DNA of 64,000 bases from Lacibacter sp. H407 (GCF_037892605.1 NZ_JBBKTU010000002.1:62001-126000), one strand, 5' to 3'; counted from the stretch's first letter, positions 16,731-26,649 are shown. Made by a program: numbers and translations. The notes: a model not told the origin generated them from the letters alone.

Positions 16731-16841
16731 GTTCGTTTTGTTTGTGAGTGAAAAATGATTTTGCTTTCTTCAAGTTACGGTTTCTCTGTAAAACGATTCA
16801 GCAGCAGCATTTACTTTTTATCGATCCGGATAAAAATAAAA

Positions 16842-16867
16842 AAGCCCTCCGGTTATCCGGAGGGCTT
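16842..16867 (-). terminator. Intrinsic terminator of the TonB-dependent receptor gene
   Basis: AAGCCCTCCGG (16842-16852) pairs with CCGGAGGGCTT (16857-16867) across TTAT. The A-rich stretch 16832-16843 gives a U-run on the minus strand. It lies 19 bp after the receptor's stop codon. Confidence 0.9.
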
Positions 16868-16885
16868 CTATTGATCCATAAAAAT

Positions 16886-19504
16886 TTATTGGATTTGCAT
16901 GTCTTCACCACCACCACCTTCACTGCGTGTGTTCTTACGCTTAAACAGCGATGCATCAAACTTACCAAAACGGTAGTTGAAGTTTAAACGTACAAACGAA
17001 GGATCTCTTCTTCTCCAGCTGTATTGCTCCAGAATACTTGATTGAGAAAATACATTATTTCTGCGTGTACTGAATACATCGCTCCAGTTCAAGGAAAAGG
17101 AAGCAGTATTTGCTTTGATCTTAAATTCTTTACGCAGGCCGAAATCAACATAGTAGTTATCATCGATATAACCTTGTGTAGTAGAAACAGGGCCGCCACC
17201 AAAGCCACCACCACCAAAGCCGCCACCACCACGACCACCACGGCCACCGCCAGATGATACCGGTAAGATAGAACGTGAATTATAATCGCCACTCAACTGC
17301 ATGCTCCATCCTTTTCCTAAACGGAATGAGTTGTTTAATTTAACTGTATAGCTGGTACGCTCATTTTGAAGATCAGGGGAAATATCACTGCCATCAATCT
17401 TCGAATAATAAACGTTTACGTTGTAATTGATCTCCCACCATTTACTCACCGTGTTGCGGAACACCAATTCCACACCAGCAGCATAACTTCTGTTTGCATT
17501 TACCCATGTGGTAATATTTGCACTGTCTGTACTTTCACCCAATAAACCTTTGTACAAATATCTCGAGATAAGATTGTTGGTTTGCTTTCCAAACAAGGTA
17601 ACCAATACTGTATTGTTCTTTTCGCCGTATGTTTTTTGATACGTTAATTCGAGTGAATTTGTAAACTCCGGTTTTAGATTTGGATTACCTGTTTGATAAT
17701 TGAAGATATCGCTATAGTCGGTGTTCGGTAATAATTGGAAGAAGCTCGGACGGTTAATTCTACGGCTGTAGTTCAATTGAATATCCTGCTTTTCTGCAAG
17801 CGTTTTCGATAAAAAGATACTTGGGAAAAATGCTAACGGGAATTGATTTTGAAAGCGTCCGGGCTTGCCGATTTGTTCGCCGTCATATTTTGAACTTTCA
17901 ACACGCAAACCAACCTGGTAGTTAAAGTCGGCTTTTTTAATTTTCTGCGAATAAGTTGCATAAGCAGCATGTACATAATCAACATATCTGAACTCATTGC
18001 TCAATGCAGCGTTTACAGGGCCACCATTAAATGAGTTGCGCTGGAAACTTTCGAAATAGCGGATTTGCGTACGTGCACCACCTTCAAACTTGATATTCTC
18101 ATTGATGGGGTCAGCATAATCAACCTGCGCTACAACCAACGAGTTGTTACCTCCTGCGTTTATCGTTTGAACATCTTGTCTGTAAAGATTGGTCCAATCT
18201 TTATCAAACCATTTTGTGTCGTCAATTGATTGATCATTTTCACTGCGGCTCTTGTTATAATTTACATCAACAGTAAATTCTTTTCCGGCACGGGGAAAAT
18301 TATGTTTGAAACTTGCTGACGCACCTGCATTACGGAAGGTGCTCGTTCCATTTGTTTCACGATAACTCCAAATAGTTTTTGGTGTGCTGTATGCTGAATC
18401 GTAGCGCAGATAGTCTTGATTCAACTGATCAAAATTACCGCCACCAAAGTTTCCCGAAATTGTAATCGTGTTTCTGTTATCAATTAAAAAGTCAAAACCC
18501 GCACGGCCAAAATTGAACATGCCTTCGCTAATGTTGCGGTTACGGGTAAAAATTGTGTTTGGAGTTTTGTCGCCAAAGTTGTTACGATCTGTTTCACCAA
18601 AGCCGATGCCTTTACGTTGATTTAAACCAATGTTTGCAAAGAAGTTTACTTTTCCCTGACGGATGTTGATATCTCCACCACCATTTACACGACCTCTCAT
18701 ATCTACACCTGCACGAACACTTCCGCTATAACCTACACGACGATTCTTCTTCAATACAATATTGATAATAGCTGATTGGCCACCACTTGCATCAAACTTG
18801 GCAGAAGGGTTGGTAATAAGCTCAATGCTTTGAATAGCATCAGCAGGTATCTGATCCAATGTTAATACTGTGGGCCGACCATCTACAAAAATTTGCGGAG
18901 CACTGTTACGCATGGTAATGTTTCCATCAATATCAACATTCACGGTAGGTACATTCCGCATTACATCCACACCGGTGCCACCTTGTGAAACAATATTCTT
19001 TTCTACATTAAATATTTTACGATCAATACCAAGTTGCAGTGTTGGCTTTTCAGCAGTAACAACTACTTCACTCAATTGCTGTACATCTGCTTCCAGTTTA
19101 ATGTTGCCAAGATCTTTATCCATCTGCGCCATCATATCTTCTGGTGCGCCGCCCGGCTTTAAACCAAAGCTGATGGTTTGTTCAATGGTTTTGAAACCGA
19201 TAGCTGTAATGTATAATTTATAGTTACCCATTGGGCTCAATCCTTCCAGACTGAAATCGCCATTGGCTTGCGTTAATTGCCCTGTTACCAACACGTCTTT
19301 TCTTGATTTGCTGGCAGTATCCATCCTGTTTTGATACAACTGAACCGAAACTGCATCGATTGGCTTGTTGGTTTTGGCTTCTACAATTTTTCCATAAAAG
19401 CGGCCAATGTTCATTTGTCCACCGCCCGGACGCCCGCCACCCGGAGCTTGTGCAACCAGTTGTATGCTAATAAATAAGGATAATACTCCAAGAATAAATC
19501 TCAT
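16886..19504 (-). CDS. TonB-dependent outer-membrane receptor (outer membrane beta-barrel family) with N-terminal carboxypeptidase-like domain
   Basis: 872 residues from ATG 19504 (signal MRFILGVLSLFISIQLVAQ). Order of parts: Gly/Pro-rich linker, CarboxypepD_reg-like beta domain (GKIVEAKTNKPIDAVSVQL), plug domain (about 140-240, with VDGRPTVLTLDQIPADAIQS), then a long barrel ending in an outer-membrane-protein C-terminal strand. No SusD gene stands beside it, unlike the SusC genes further right. A loop near residues 750-772 is almost pure Gly/Arg/Phe (17190-17252). Such receptors take up siderophores, peptides or other large solutes with TonB energy; the ligand is unknown. Confidence 0.85.
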   Translation of the reverse strand: MRFILGVLSLFISIQLVAQAPGGGRPGGGQMNIGRFYGKIVEAKTNKPIDAVSVQLYQNRMDTASKSRKDVLVTGQLTQANGDFSLEGLSPMGNYKLYITAIGFKTIEQTISFGLKPGGAPEDMMAQMDKDLGNIKLEADVQQLSEVVVTAEKPTLQLGIDRKIFNVEKNIVSQGGTGVDVMRNVPTVNVDIDGNITMRNSAPQIFVDGRPTVLTLDQIPADAIQSIELITNPSAKFDASGGQSAIINIVLKKNRRVGYSGSVRAGVDMRGRVNGGGDINIRQGKVNFFANIGLNQRKGIGFGETDRNNFGDKTPNTIFTRNRNISEGMFNFGRAGFDFLIDNRNTITISGNFGGGNFDQLNQDYLRYDSAYSTPKTIWSYRETNGTSTFRNAGASASFKHNFPRAGKEFTVDVNYNKSRSENDQSIDDTKWFDKDWTNLYRQDVQTINAGGNNSLVVAQVDYADPINENIKFEGGARTQIRYFESFQRNSFNGGPVNAALSNEFRYVDYVHAAYATYSQKIKKADFNYQVGLRVESSKYDGEQIGKPGRFQNQFPLAFFPSIFLSKTLAEKQDIQLNYSRRINRPSFFQLLPNTDYSDIFNYQTGNPNLKPEFTNSLELTYQKTYGEKNNTVLVTLFGKQTNNLISRYLYKGLLGESTDSANITTWVNANRSYAAGVELVFRNTVSKWWEINYNVNVYYSKIDGSDISPDLQNERTSYTVKLNNSFRLGKGWSMQLSGDYNSRSILPVSSGGGRGGRGGGGFGGGGFGGGPVSTTQGYIDDNYYVDFGLRKEFKIKANTASFSLNWSDVFSTRRNNVFSQSSILEQYSWRRRDPSFVRLNFNYRFGKFDASLFKRKNTRSEGGGGEDMQIQ

Positions 19505-19640
19505 GTTGGTCTGTTTAAAATTGAGGCGCAAATTTCTGCGTAATTGATTAATTGTGAATTCCATTTGGTATGAATGTGTAATTAACCGTTTTAGACGGCA
19601 AATGTTCATCTGGCCCCAATTTGAATGTGATGAGTGGAAA

Positions 19641-20246
19641 TTATTGCGTAAGAAGGGTGATGCCCACCTGAAGGAGACCGATGAGGAAACCTAATACTGC
19701 TCCGATTAATTCTACAAAACGGAACTCTTTTGCCATTACCTGGTACAGGATGTCTTCCAGCTTATCGCTTGGAAAGGCTTTTACTTTATCGGTTACAATT
19801 TGCTCCAGATCGAGTTGGTTTTTCAGCGAGGCAGAGTATTCCTTCATCATTTTTGGAAAAAGGATCTCCAGCTCTTCCATAAAAATTCCTTTCAGCTTGT
19901 CAATGGTTTTGTCGCCTATAAACATGCTGATCATGGGCATACTTTCGCCCAGCTTTACCCGGAGGAAATGATCGATATGCGTTTCAACCTGTGGTAATAT
20001 TTTTTGAAGATTCTCCGGTTTGTTGATCTTTTCTTCAATATCGGAGAAGGAGAGGAGCTCGTTACTCACCAACCGTCCCAGTTTTTCAGCAAACTGCTGT
20101 TGGCGTTTTGGAAAAATTCCCTGCACACGGATCCCTAGTATATTAACGGGATTGCGGGGGTGAAACAACATTTTAATTGCCACCCAGTTGGTGACCCATC
20201 CAATAAAGCCGGAGATAACAGGAATGATTAATAACCAGTAATTCAT
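19641..20246 (-). CDS. DUF445 family membrane protein
   Basis: 201 residues. It opens with the family signature WLLIIPVISGFIGWVTNWVAIKMLFHPR, written here in two parts: a hydrophobic helix and the motif TNWVAIKMLFHP. It continues GIFPKRQQQFAEKLG and closes with a C-terminal hydrophobic helix (GAVLGFLIGLLQVGITLL). The family (YheB/YjiN-like) has no settled function; the protein should sit in the inner membrane with the middle helical region on one side. It is a single gene. Confidence 0.85.
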   Translation of the reverse strand: MNYWLLIIPVISGFIGWVTNWVAIKMLFHPRNPVNILGIRVQGIFPKRQQQFAEKLGRLVSNELLSFSDIEEKINKPENLQKILPQVETHIDHFLRVKLGESMPMISMFIGDKTIDKLKGIFMEELEILFPKMMKEYSASLKNQLDLEQIVTDKVKAFPSDKLEDILYQVMAKEFRFVELIGAVLGFLIGLLQVGITLLTQ

Positions 20247-20346
20247 AATTTTTCCAATGGCTGCAAAGAACGTTTATTTTTTTAAAACTGCAGAAGTGAT
20301 TTGCTTGGAAAACGGAATTCCATTACTTTTGCAATCGCTTAAATAC

Positions 20347-20424
20347 GGAGGTTGTAGCTCAGTTGGTTAGAGCATCAGATTGTGGTTCTGAGGGTCGAGG
20401 GTTCGAAACCCTTCAATCTCCCCA
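20347..20424 (+). tRNA. tRNA-His (GTG anticodon)
   Basis: The acceptor stem GAGGTTG (20348-20354) pairs with CAATCTC (20414-20420) with one G-U. The extra G(-1) at 20347 opposite C73 at 20421 is the hallmark of tRNA-His, and CCA is encoded at 20422-20424. The D-arm GCTCAGTTGGTTAGAGC, the anticodon loop TTGTGGT and the T-loop GGTTCGAAACC are all regular. Confidence 0.97.
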
Positions 20425-20432
20425 AAAAAATT

Positions 20433-20463
20433 AATCCCTGCACAAGTAGTGCAGGGATTTTTT
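20433..20463 (+). terminator. Terminator after tRNA-His
   Basis: AATCCCTGCAC (20433-20443) pairs with GTGCAGGGATT (20449-20459) over a 5-nt loop, followed by TTTTATT. Confidence 0.92.
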
Positions 20464-20525
20464 ATTCATAATTTTTGTCAATGTTGTTATGTTATATAAA
20501 ACAGCTTGAATTCGAAAACCTTCCA

Positions 20526-21542
20526 TTACTGCAAGGCTTGGTTTTGTTTTTGCGCTGTTGCTTTTTCTGAAAGTGTACCCGGGGTATAACCGTATTCTTT
20601 TTTAAATGCTTTTGTAAAATTGGATACATCACTAAAGCCAATACTGTAACCGGCTTCTTTTGGTGTTACACCATTTGATATCAATTCTTTTGCTTTCTCC
20701 AGCCGTTGTTTGTTATAAAATTCATAGAGCCTGTAACCATACACTTGTTTAAAGCGTTGCTTTAATTTGGTGCCGCTCATTTGAGCGATCCGTGCCAACT
20801 TTGAAATAGAAGGGAACTTTTCAATTTCTTCATTAGCCAGCAGTTCTTCCACACTACGCAGGCGTTTTATATCCTCATCCGGAATGATCGTTTTGTTTTT
20901 GATCACCAACGAATCGTTCAGTTGCGTAGTAAAAAAGTATTCAAGTAAAATAATGATCCTGCTTTTCAATGCCAGCTTATCGGATTCGCTGCTGAGATTG
21001 GTTTCAAAAATCCGGTTTAGTTTTTCTTCCATCGCTTCATTGATGGGAAGTTTATCGATCAACTCCAATCCCTGGCGTGTTAATAATTCTACCTGCATTT
21101 TGGTGTTGCTGTCAAAATGTTCAGCGATCCATTGAGGAGAAAAATAAATACCCAACCGTTTCAATTTTGATCCGGCTCTGTAATTCACTTCCAGTTCTGT
21201 GTTGGTAGATGAAACAAAAATGTTACTCCGGATTTTATTGAGACTGTCTGTTAACGAATCTTTTTTATGCCGTAAACGGATATAGTCGCTGATGATGGTC
21301 CTGTTGAAAAAGATGAGCAACCCCATTTGATTATTACTGATGCGGTGAAGCGTGCAATCTTCATTCAGTTCTACATTCATCAACACATAAGAGAAGGAGC
21401 GGTCAATACTATCGGCAAAACAATAACCTTTGCCGAGCGTTTCGGGTAGCGTAAACAAATTATTCTTTGCATCGGTACCGGTTGCTTTGCAAAGTTCCTG
21501 TATCCAGGTTTTGAAGTTTTTCTGTTTAAATCGAAGAATCAT
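20526..21542 (-). CDS. AraC-family transcriptional regulator
   Basis: 338 residues. The last 100 are a double helix-turn-helix of the AraC type: KLARIAQMSGTKLKQRFKQV in the first unit, and the conserved AGYSIGFSDVSNFTKAFKKE and YGYTPG in the second. The N-terminal 230 residues are a ligand or sensing region without a cupin signature that I recognise. It is a single gene, terminating just past the tRNA-His terminator. The target is unknown; the regulated gene need not be adjacent. Confidence 0.88.
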   Translation of the reverse strand: MILRFKQKNFKTWIQELCKATGTDAKNNLFTLPETLGKGYCFADSIDRSFSYVLMNVELNEDCTLHRISNNQMGLLIFFNRTIISDYIRLRHKKDSLTDSLNKIRSNIFVSSTNTELEVNYRAGSKLKRLGIYFSPQWIAEHFDSNTKMQVELLTRQGLELIDKLPINEAMEEKLNRIFETNLSSESDKLALKSRIIILLEYFFTTQLNDSLVIKNKTIIPDEDIKRLRSVEELLANEEIEKFPSISKLARIAQMSGTKLKQRFKQVYGYRLYEFYNKQRLEKAKELISNGVTPKEAGYSIGFSDVSNFTKAFKKEYGYTPGTLSEKATAQKQNQALQ

Positions 21543-21604
21543 CCGATGCTAAAGTACGGTAACGGTTTGAAATGTTATGTAGAACGAAATATGATAATTG
21601 ATCA

Positions 21605-24202
21605 TCAGTTCAGGCGTTGTTTAATTTCCTGCAGTTTTAACAACGCTTCAACCGGTGTGAGGCGGTTAATGTCCATTCCTTCCAGCATGGTACGTATTTC
21701 ATCAAAAGTTTGCGAGTGGATGTCAAAAATATTCAACTGCATTTTTTGTGTGGGTAATTGTTTCAGTTGTTCTTTTATATCGCTGCTGCTTCGTTGGTCT
21801 TCGAGTTGTTTGAGGATTTCGTTGGCACGGTTGATCAGCGACAAAGGCATGCCCGCCATTTTTGCTACATGGATACCAAAGCTATGTGTGCTGCCACCGG
21901 GTGCCAGTTTGCGTAAAAAGATCACCTTGTTTCCCACTTCTTTATTGGTAATATGATAATTCTTGATCCGTGGAAATTTTTCTTCCAGCTCATTCAGTTC
22001 ATGATAATGGGTGGCAAATAATGTTTTAGGTTGAAAGGTTGATTGATGTAAAAATTCGGCAATGCTCCACGCAATGGAAATGCCATCGTAAGTAGAAGTA
22101 CCTCTGCCAATTTCATCTAACAGAATTAAACTTCTTGCCGACAGATTATTGATGATGCTGGCGGTTTCATTCATTTCCACCATGAATGTACTTTCGCCGC
22201 CGCTCAGGTTATCGCTGGCACCAACCCGTGTAAAAATTTTATCGGTTAGTGGAATGCTGGCTGCCGATGCCGGTACAAAACTTCCCATGTGTGCCATCAA
22301 TACAATTAATCCTGTTTGACGCAGCAATGCACTTTTACCACTCATGTTCGGGCCGGTGAGAATAATGATCTGCTGTTGTTCTTTATCCAGCAACAGATCG
22401 TTTGAAATATAGGGTTCACCAACCGGAAGGTTACGTTCAATTACGGGATGGCGTGCATCTTTCAACACAAGCTCGGCACCATCCTGTATTTGCGGACGAA
22501 CATACTTGAACTGCAATGCATTTTCTGCAAAGCAACCAATGCAATCAAGAATGGCCATTACTTGCCCATTGGTTTGAATAGGACCAATATATTCCTGCAG
22601 TTCGATCAATATTTTTTCAAACAACTCGGTTTCTATCTTCAGGATCTTTTCTTCAGCACCAATAATTTTTTCTTCGTATTCTTTTAGCTCCGGTGTAATA
22701 TAACGTTCAGCATTGGCAAGCGTTTGTTTCCGTGTCCACTCAGCCGGCACTTTATTTTTGTGCGTATTTGTTACTTCTAAGTAATAACCAAACACATTGT
22801 TGAATGCAATTTTCAACGAGGGGATGCCTGTTGCTTCACTTTCACGCTGCTGTATTTCCAGCAAATATTCTTTGCCATGATGGGCAATTCGTCGAAGCTC
22901 ATCTAATTCACTGTTGATGCCATCACGGATCACATCACCCTTACTGATCATCACTGGTGGATTCTCCACTACTTCATTCAGAATTTTTTCAGCGATATAA
23001 TGGCAGGGGTTAATGGTGTCACTTAAACGTTTGAGATAGTTGTTCGAAGAAGTGTTGCATTGTTCTTTGATCTTTTCTGCAAATCCCAATCCTTTTGCCA
23101 AATGAAGAATTTCTCTTGGGTTGATCTTCTTCAATGGAAGTTTTGCAACCAGTCGTTCCACATCGCCACACTGTTTGATCAATAATTGCAATTGCTTTTT
23201 TAATTCCGGTTCCAGTATCATTGATTGAACAGCATCCAATCGTTCATTGATGCGTTCTTTGTCTTTCAATGGCAACACCATCCAGCGGCGCATTAACCGG
23301 GCGCCCATGGGTGAAACAGTATTGTCTAACACTTTCAATAATGAGTTACCTCCATCGGCATTACTTCCCAGTAATTCAAGATTGCGGATGGTGAAACGAT
23401 CCATCCATAAATAATCTGCTTCATCTAAACGTTGCAGCGAAGTAATATGATTAAGGTTGGGATGCTCGGTATCACGCAAATAATGTAACACAGCACCTGC
23501 TGCAATACTGCCGAGTGTGAATGTTTCTATTCCAAACCCTTTCAGTGAATGTGTTTGAAAATGTTTCAGCAGCAACTCTGTTGTATATGCTTCACTAAAG
23601 ATCCATTCTTCTAAGTGATAGGTATAAAACTTAGTACCGAAATGTTCTTTAAATTGTTTTTGTTTGTTACGTTGAAAAACAACTTCAGCAGGTTTCAAGC
23701 TTTGCAATAGTTTATCAGCATACTCCCTGTTTCCTTCCGCTACAAAAAACTCACCCGTACTGATATCAGTAAACGCTAAACCGTATTGCTCATTCTCTTC
23801 ATGAATAGCCGCAAGAAAATTGTTGCTGTTATGTTCAAGCAACTTATCGCTGGTAGCTGTGCCGGGAGAAAGTAATTCTGTTACGCCACGTTTTACAATT
23901 CCTTTTGCCTGCTTGGGATCTTCTAACTGATCACAAATAGCAACACGATGGCCGGCTTTTACCAGTTTATGTAAATAGGTGTCTAATGCATGGTGCGGAA
24001 AGCCGGCAAGTTCATTACTGTCGACAGAGCCATTGTTTCGTTTGGTTAATGTAATACCAAGCACACGTGAAGTAACGATGGCATCTTCACCAAATGTTTC
24101 ATAAAAATCACCTACCCGGAATAATAAAATTGCATCAGGATATTTTGCCTTGATCGCTTTGTGTTGTTGCATCAATGGAGTATCTCCGCCTGCTTTTGCC
24201 AT
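21605..24202 (-). CDS. mutS: DNA mismatch repair protein MutS
   Basis: 865 residues, the normal length. The N-terminal mismatch-binding motif is intact (LLFRVGDFYETFGEDA, with the Phe-x-Glu that inserts at the mismatch). The clamp and lever regions follow, and then the ATPase with Walker A TGPNMSGKS (Lys623), LLDEIGRGTSTYDG Walker B/signature and the His in ATHYHEL. The protein recognises mismatches on newly replicated DNA and recruits MutL. It has its own transcription unit; OsmC follows upstream on the same strand with 57 bp between. Confidence 0.96.
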   Translation of the reverse strand: MAKAGGDTPLMQQHKAIKAKYPDAILLFRVGDFYETFGEDAIVTSRVLGITLTKRNNGSVDSNELAGFPHHALDTYLHKLVKAGHRVAICDQLEDPKQAKGIVKRGVTELLSPGTATSDKLLEHNSNNFLAAIHEENEQYGLAFTDISTGEFFVAEGNREYADKLLQSLKPAEVVFQRNKQKQFKEHFGTKFYTYHLEEWIFSEAYTTELLLKHFQTHSLKGFGIETFTLGSIAAGAVLHYLRDTEHPNLNHITSLQRLDEADYLWMDRFTIRNLELLGSNADGGNSLLKVLDNTVSPMGARLMRRWMVLPLKDKERINERLDAVQSMILEPELKKQLQLLIKQCGDVERLVAKLPLKKINPREILHLAKGLGFAEKIKEQCNTSSNNYLKRLSDTINPCHYIAEKILNEVVENPPVMISKGDVIRDGINSELDELRRIAHHGKEYLLEIQQRESEATGIPSLKIAFNNVFGYYLEVTNTHKNKVPAEWTRKQTLANAERYITPELKEYEEKIIGAEEKILKIETELFEKILIELQEYIGPIQTNGQVMAILDCIGCFAENALQFKYVRPQIQDGAELVLKDARHPVIERNLPVGEPYISNDLLLDKEQQQIIILTGPNMSGKSALLRQTGLIVLMAHMGSFVPASAASIPLTDKIFTRVGASDNLSGGESTFMVEMNETASIINNLSARSLILLDEIGRGTSTYDGISIAWSIAEFLHQSTFQPKTLFATHYHELNELEEKFPRIKNYHITNKEVGNKVIFLRKLAPGGSTHSFGIHVAKMAGMPLSLINRANEILKQLEDQRSSSDIKEQLKQLPTQKMQLNIFDIHSQTFDEIRTMLEGMDINRLTPVEALLKLQEIKQRLN

Positions 24203-24259
24203 GGCGGCAAAAATAAGGAAGCCCCTTGTTCAGTAAGCGATTAATTGTTCAGACTTTTC

Positions 24260-24676
24260 TTACAGGTACTCGATCTCATATTCAATTTCTGCAAAAGCAG
24301 CAAACATGGCGCTTACACCACAGTACTTTTCCTTCGACATGGTTACGGCCTTTTGTACTTTTTCCTGATCTTCTTCTTTTACCTTGATCTTATAAGTGAT
24401 CTTCACCCATTCGTATGTTTTGGGTGTTTCATTGGTGAGATCAGCTTCAACATCCATGCTGAAATCGCTGAACTCCACACGCATTTTGTTCAAGAGGCCT
24501 ACTACATCAATGCCGGTACAGCCAGCCAGAGAGGAAAGCATCAGCTTTTTGGGGCGTGGTCCCATATTGGTTCCACCGTTCTCTTCAGTTGTATCTATAA
24601 TAATGGTATGATTGTCGAGGTGGCTTGTGAATCGCATGCCGCCTTCAAAACGGGTCGTAACTACATGATCTGCCAT
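24260..24676 (-). CDS. OsmC/Ohr family protein
   Basis: 138 residues of the OsmC fold, with the reactive-Cys helix LMLSSLAGCTGIDVVGLL and the second conserved segment SKEKYCGVSAMF, where a second Cys is present. Family members reduce organic hydroperoxides with these two cysteines. Whether this one has peroxidase activity is inferred from both Cys being kept. It is placed directly upstream of mutS on the same strand. Confidence 0.85.
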   Translation of the reverse strand: MADHVVTTRFEGGMRFTSHLDNHTIIIDTTEENGGTNMGPRPKKLMLSSLAGCTGIDVVGLLNKMRVEFSDFSMDVEADLTNETPKTYEWVKITYKIKVKEEDQEKVQKAVTMSKEKYCGVSAMFAAFAEIEYEIEYL

Positions 24677-24800
24677 AAAAACCTGAATTTTAGCGCAAAC
24701 CTATGGAAATATGGCGCACATTTGCAATTCTGCACAAAAGGGCGGTAAAAAAGGGGAAAGAAAAATGTGATTTAATTTCCTTTTTTTAGTCGAATTCTCC

Positions 24801-24808
24801 TACCTTTG
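24801..24808 (+). promoter_or_regulatory. Likely -7 box of the rpmB operon promoter
   Basis: TACCTTTG matches TAnnTTTG and lies 20 bp before the rpmB start codon. The -33 region is only a T-rich run (around 24779-24787), so the call rests on the -7 box and position. Confidence 0.5.
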
Positions 24809-24828
24809 CCGTCCAAAAAATTTGTATC

Positions 24829-25065
24829 ATGGCTAGAGTTTGTCAGCTTACAGGAAAAGTGCCGGTTGGTGGAAACAAGGTGTCGCACTCAAATATTAAG
24901 ACCAAGCGTCGTTTTTTACCGAACCTGCAAACCAAGCGTTTCTTCCTCGCTGAAGAAGATAAGTGGGTTACGCTGAAGGTTTCTACAGAAGCGATCCGTA
25001 CAATCAATAAAAATGGTTTGTACAGCGTGGTGAAAGAGTTAAGAGAAAAGGGAGTACATATTTAA
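24829..25065 (+). CDS. rpmB: 50S ribosomal protein L28
   Basis: 78 residues: [20 protein letters not shown] and [14 protein letters not shown] are the conserved L28 motifs. It is a structural protein of the large ribosomal subunit. It is first in the operon rpmB-rpmG-DUF4295-ftsY, with 24 bp to rpmG. Confidence 0.97.
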   Translation: MARVCQLTGKVPVGGNKVSHSNIKTKRRFLPNLQTKRFFLAEEDKWVTLKVSTEAIRTINKNGLYSVVKELREKGVHI

Positions 25066-25089
25066 GAAACATATTTTAAACAGAGCACA

Positions 25090-25272
25090 ATGGCAAAGAA
25101 AGGTAATCGTGTTCAGGTAATCCTGGAGTGTACAGAGCACAAAACATCGGGTCAGGCCGGTACTAGTCGCTATATCACTACCAAGAATAAAAAGAACACA
25201 CCTGAGCGTTTGGAGTTGAAAAAATTCAACCCGATCCTGAAAAAGGTAACTACGCACAAAGAAATCAAATAA
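25090..25272 (+). CDS. rpmG: 50S ribosomal protein L33
   Basis: 60 residues, [19 protein letters not shown] with the C-terminal [18 protein letters not shown] typical of L33. This is the form without the full zinc-ribbon Cys set (only one Cys is present), that is, the Zn-independent type. It is second gene of the operon. Confidence 0.96.
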   Translation: MAKKGNRVQVILECTEHKTSGQAGTSRYITTKNKKNTPERLELKKFNPILKKVTTHKEIK

Positions 25273-25334
25273 TGTGTTTCGTACACATTTGAATTACTCA
25301 AACTAATAACCTCCGGGTTAAAAATTAAGAAGTC

Positions 25335-25508
25335 ATGGCAAAAGCAGCTTCAAAGAACGCAAAGATCAAAGACGCTAAAGCAGCGGCTGAATCAAAAAAC
25401 TGGACAAAAGTGATCCGTGCTGAACGCAGCCCGAAGTCAGGTGCATACACGTTCAAAGAACAAATTGTGCACAAGGACAAGGTGAAAGATTACCTGGCCA
25501 CAAAATAA
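25335..25508 (+). CDS. DUF4295 small protein (57 aa)
   Basis: Translation from ATG 25335 gives MAKAASKNAKIKDAKAAAE, then NWTKVIRAERSPKSGAYTF and KDKVKDYLATK. This short basic protein is conserved in Bacteroidota directly after rpmG and before ftsY, and both length and position fit the DUF4295 family. The basic composition and ribosomal context suggest a ribosome-associated role (inference). Confidence 0.9.
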   Translation: MAKAASKNAKIKDAKAAAESKNWTKVIRAERSPKSGAYTFKEQIVHKDKVKDYLATK

Positions 25509-25617
25509 CTTATACCTGATCAGTATATTCAAAGCTGTTCCAAGTTGACCAAACATGGAGCGGCTTTGTTGTTTTTATACACTGCGTGTTTCATTGTAAT
25601 ATTGTAAAAACGGAATC

Positions 25618-26580
25618 ATGGGTTTTTTTGGAAAATTATTCGGTAAGAAAGAAAAAGAAAGTCTCGACCAGGGTTTGGAAAAAACCAAAGAAGGATTTTT
25701 AGGAAAGATCGCCAGAGCTGTTGCGGGTAAAAGCACTGTTGATACAGAAGTGCTCGATAACCTGGAAGAAGCATTGGTAAGTGCCGATGTAGGCATTGAA
25801 ACAACCGTTGCCATTATTGAACGCATTGAAGCAAGGGTAGCAAAAGACAAATACATCAACACATCCGAGCTCAATTCCATTCTTCAACAGGAAATTGAAA
25901 GCATGTTGGTGGATGCGCCGGCTGATACAACCTATTCCAACTTTGATCTTCCAAAAGGTAAAAAGCCGTTTGTGTTAATGATCGTAGGGGTAAACGGAGT
26001 GGGTAAAACAACTACTATCGGAAAACTGGCACACCATTTTACCCAAGCGGGTAAGAAAGTGATGCTGGGTGCGGCCGATACCTTCCGTGCTGCAGCTGTA
26101 GATCAGTTAACGATCTGGAGCGAACGTGCAGGTGTACCAATTGTAAAACGGGAGATGGGCAGCGATCCGGCATCGGTTGCCTTTGATGCAGTGAGCAGCG
26201 CCGTGGCGAAGGATGTTGATATCCTCATCATTGATACGGCTGGCCGGCTTCATACCAAAACCCATTTGATGGAAGAGCTGAGCAAGATCAAACGTGTAAT
26301 TCAGAAAGTGATCCCGGATGCGCCGCATGATGTGTTGCTGGTACTCGATGGGTCAACCGGGCAAAATGCGATTGAGCAGGCAAAGCAGTTTACAGCAGCT
26401 ACCGATGTTACGGGGCTGGTGATCACCAAACTGGACGGTACTGCCAAAGGTGGTGTAGTGTTGGCAATTGCACATCAGTTTCAGATCCCGGTGAAGTTTA
26501 TAGGTGTGGGAGAGAAAGTGGAAGATCTGCTGGTATTCGACAAACATGAGTTTGCCGACAGTTTGTTTAGTATCAAATAA
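25618..26580 (+). CDS. ftsY: Signal recognition particle receptor FtsY
   Basis: 320 residues: a short acidic/basic N-terminal tail, the four-helix N domain (about 20-105), then the G domain with G1 VNGVGKTTTIGKLA, DTFRAAAVDQL, DTAGR and TKLDGTAKGG. It binds Ffh at the membrane and hands ribosome-nascent chains to SecYEG. The long acidic A domain of E. coli FtsY is absent, as is usual in this phylum. It is last gene of the rpmB operon, followed by a terminator. Confidence 0.96.
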   Translation: MGFFGKLFGKKEKESLDQGLEKTKEGFLGKIARAVAGKSTVDTEVLDNLEEALVSADVGIETTVAIIERIEARVAKDKYINTSELNSILQQEIESMLVDAPADTTYSNFDLPKGKKPFVLMIVGVNGVGKTTTIGKLAHHFTQAGKKVMLGAADTFRAAAVDQLTIWSERAGVPIVKREMGSDPASVAFDAVSSAVAKDVDILIIDTAGRLHTKTHLMEELSKIKRVIQKVIPDAPHDVLLVLDGSTGQNAIEQAKQFTAATDVTGLVITKLDGTAKGGVVLAIAHQFQIPVKFIGVGEKVEDLLVFDKHEFADSLFSIK

Positions 26581-26618
26581 GGTCGAATAGCAACAATACA
26601 AACAGTCGCTAAAAATAA

Positions 26619-26649
26619 AAACCTCCTGTAATCAGGAGGTTTCTTTTTT
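26619..26649 (+). terminator. Terminator after ftsY
   Basis: AAACCTCCTG (26619-26628) pairs with CAGGAGGTTT (26633-26642), then a T-rich tract. The A-rich 5' flank means it could also stop the small H1-like gene from the other side. Confidence 0.88.

Noticed and set aside
17089-17292. Val/Ala-rich open frame on the minus strand
   Set aside because: It is an out-of-frame translation of the Gly-rich loop codons of the TonB receptor.
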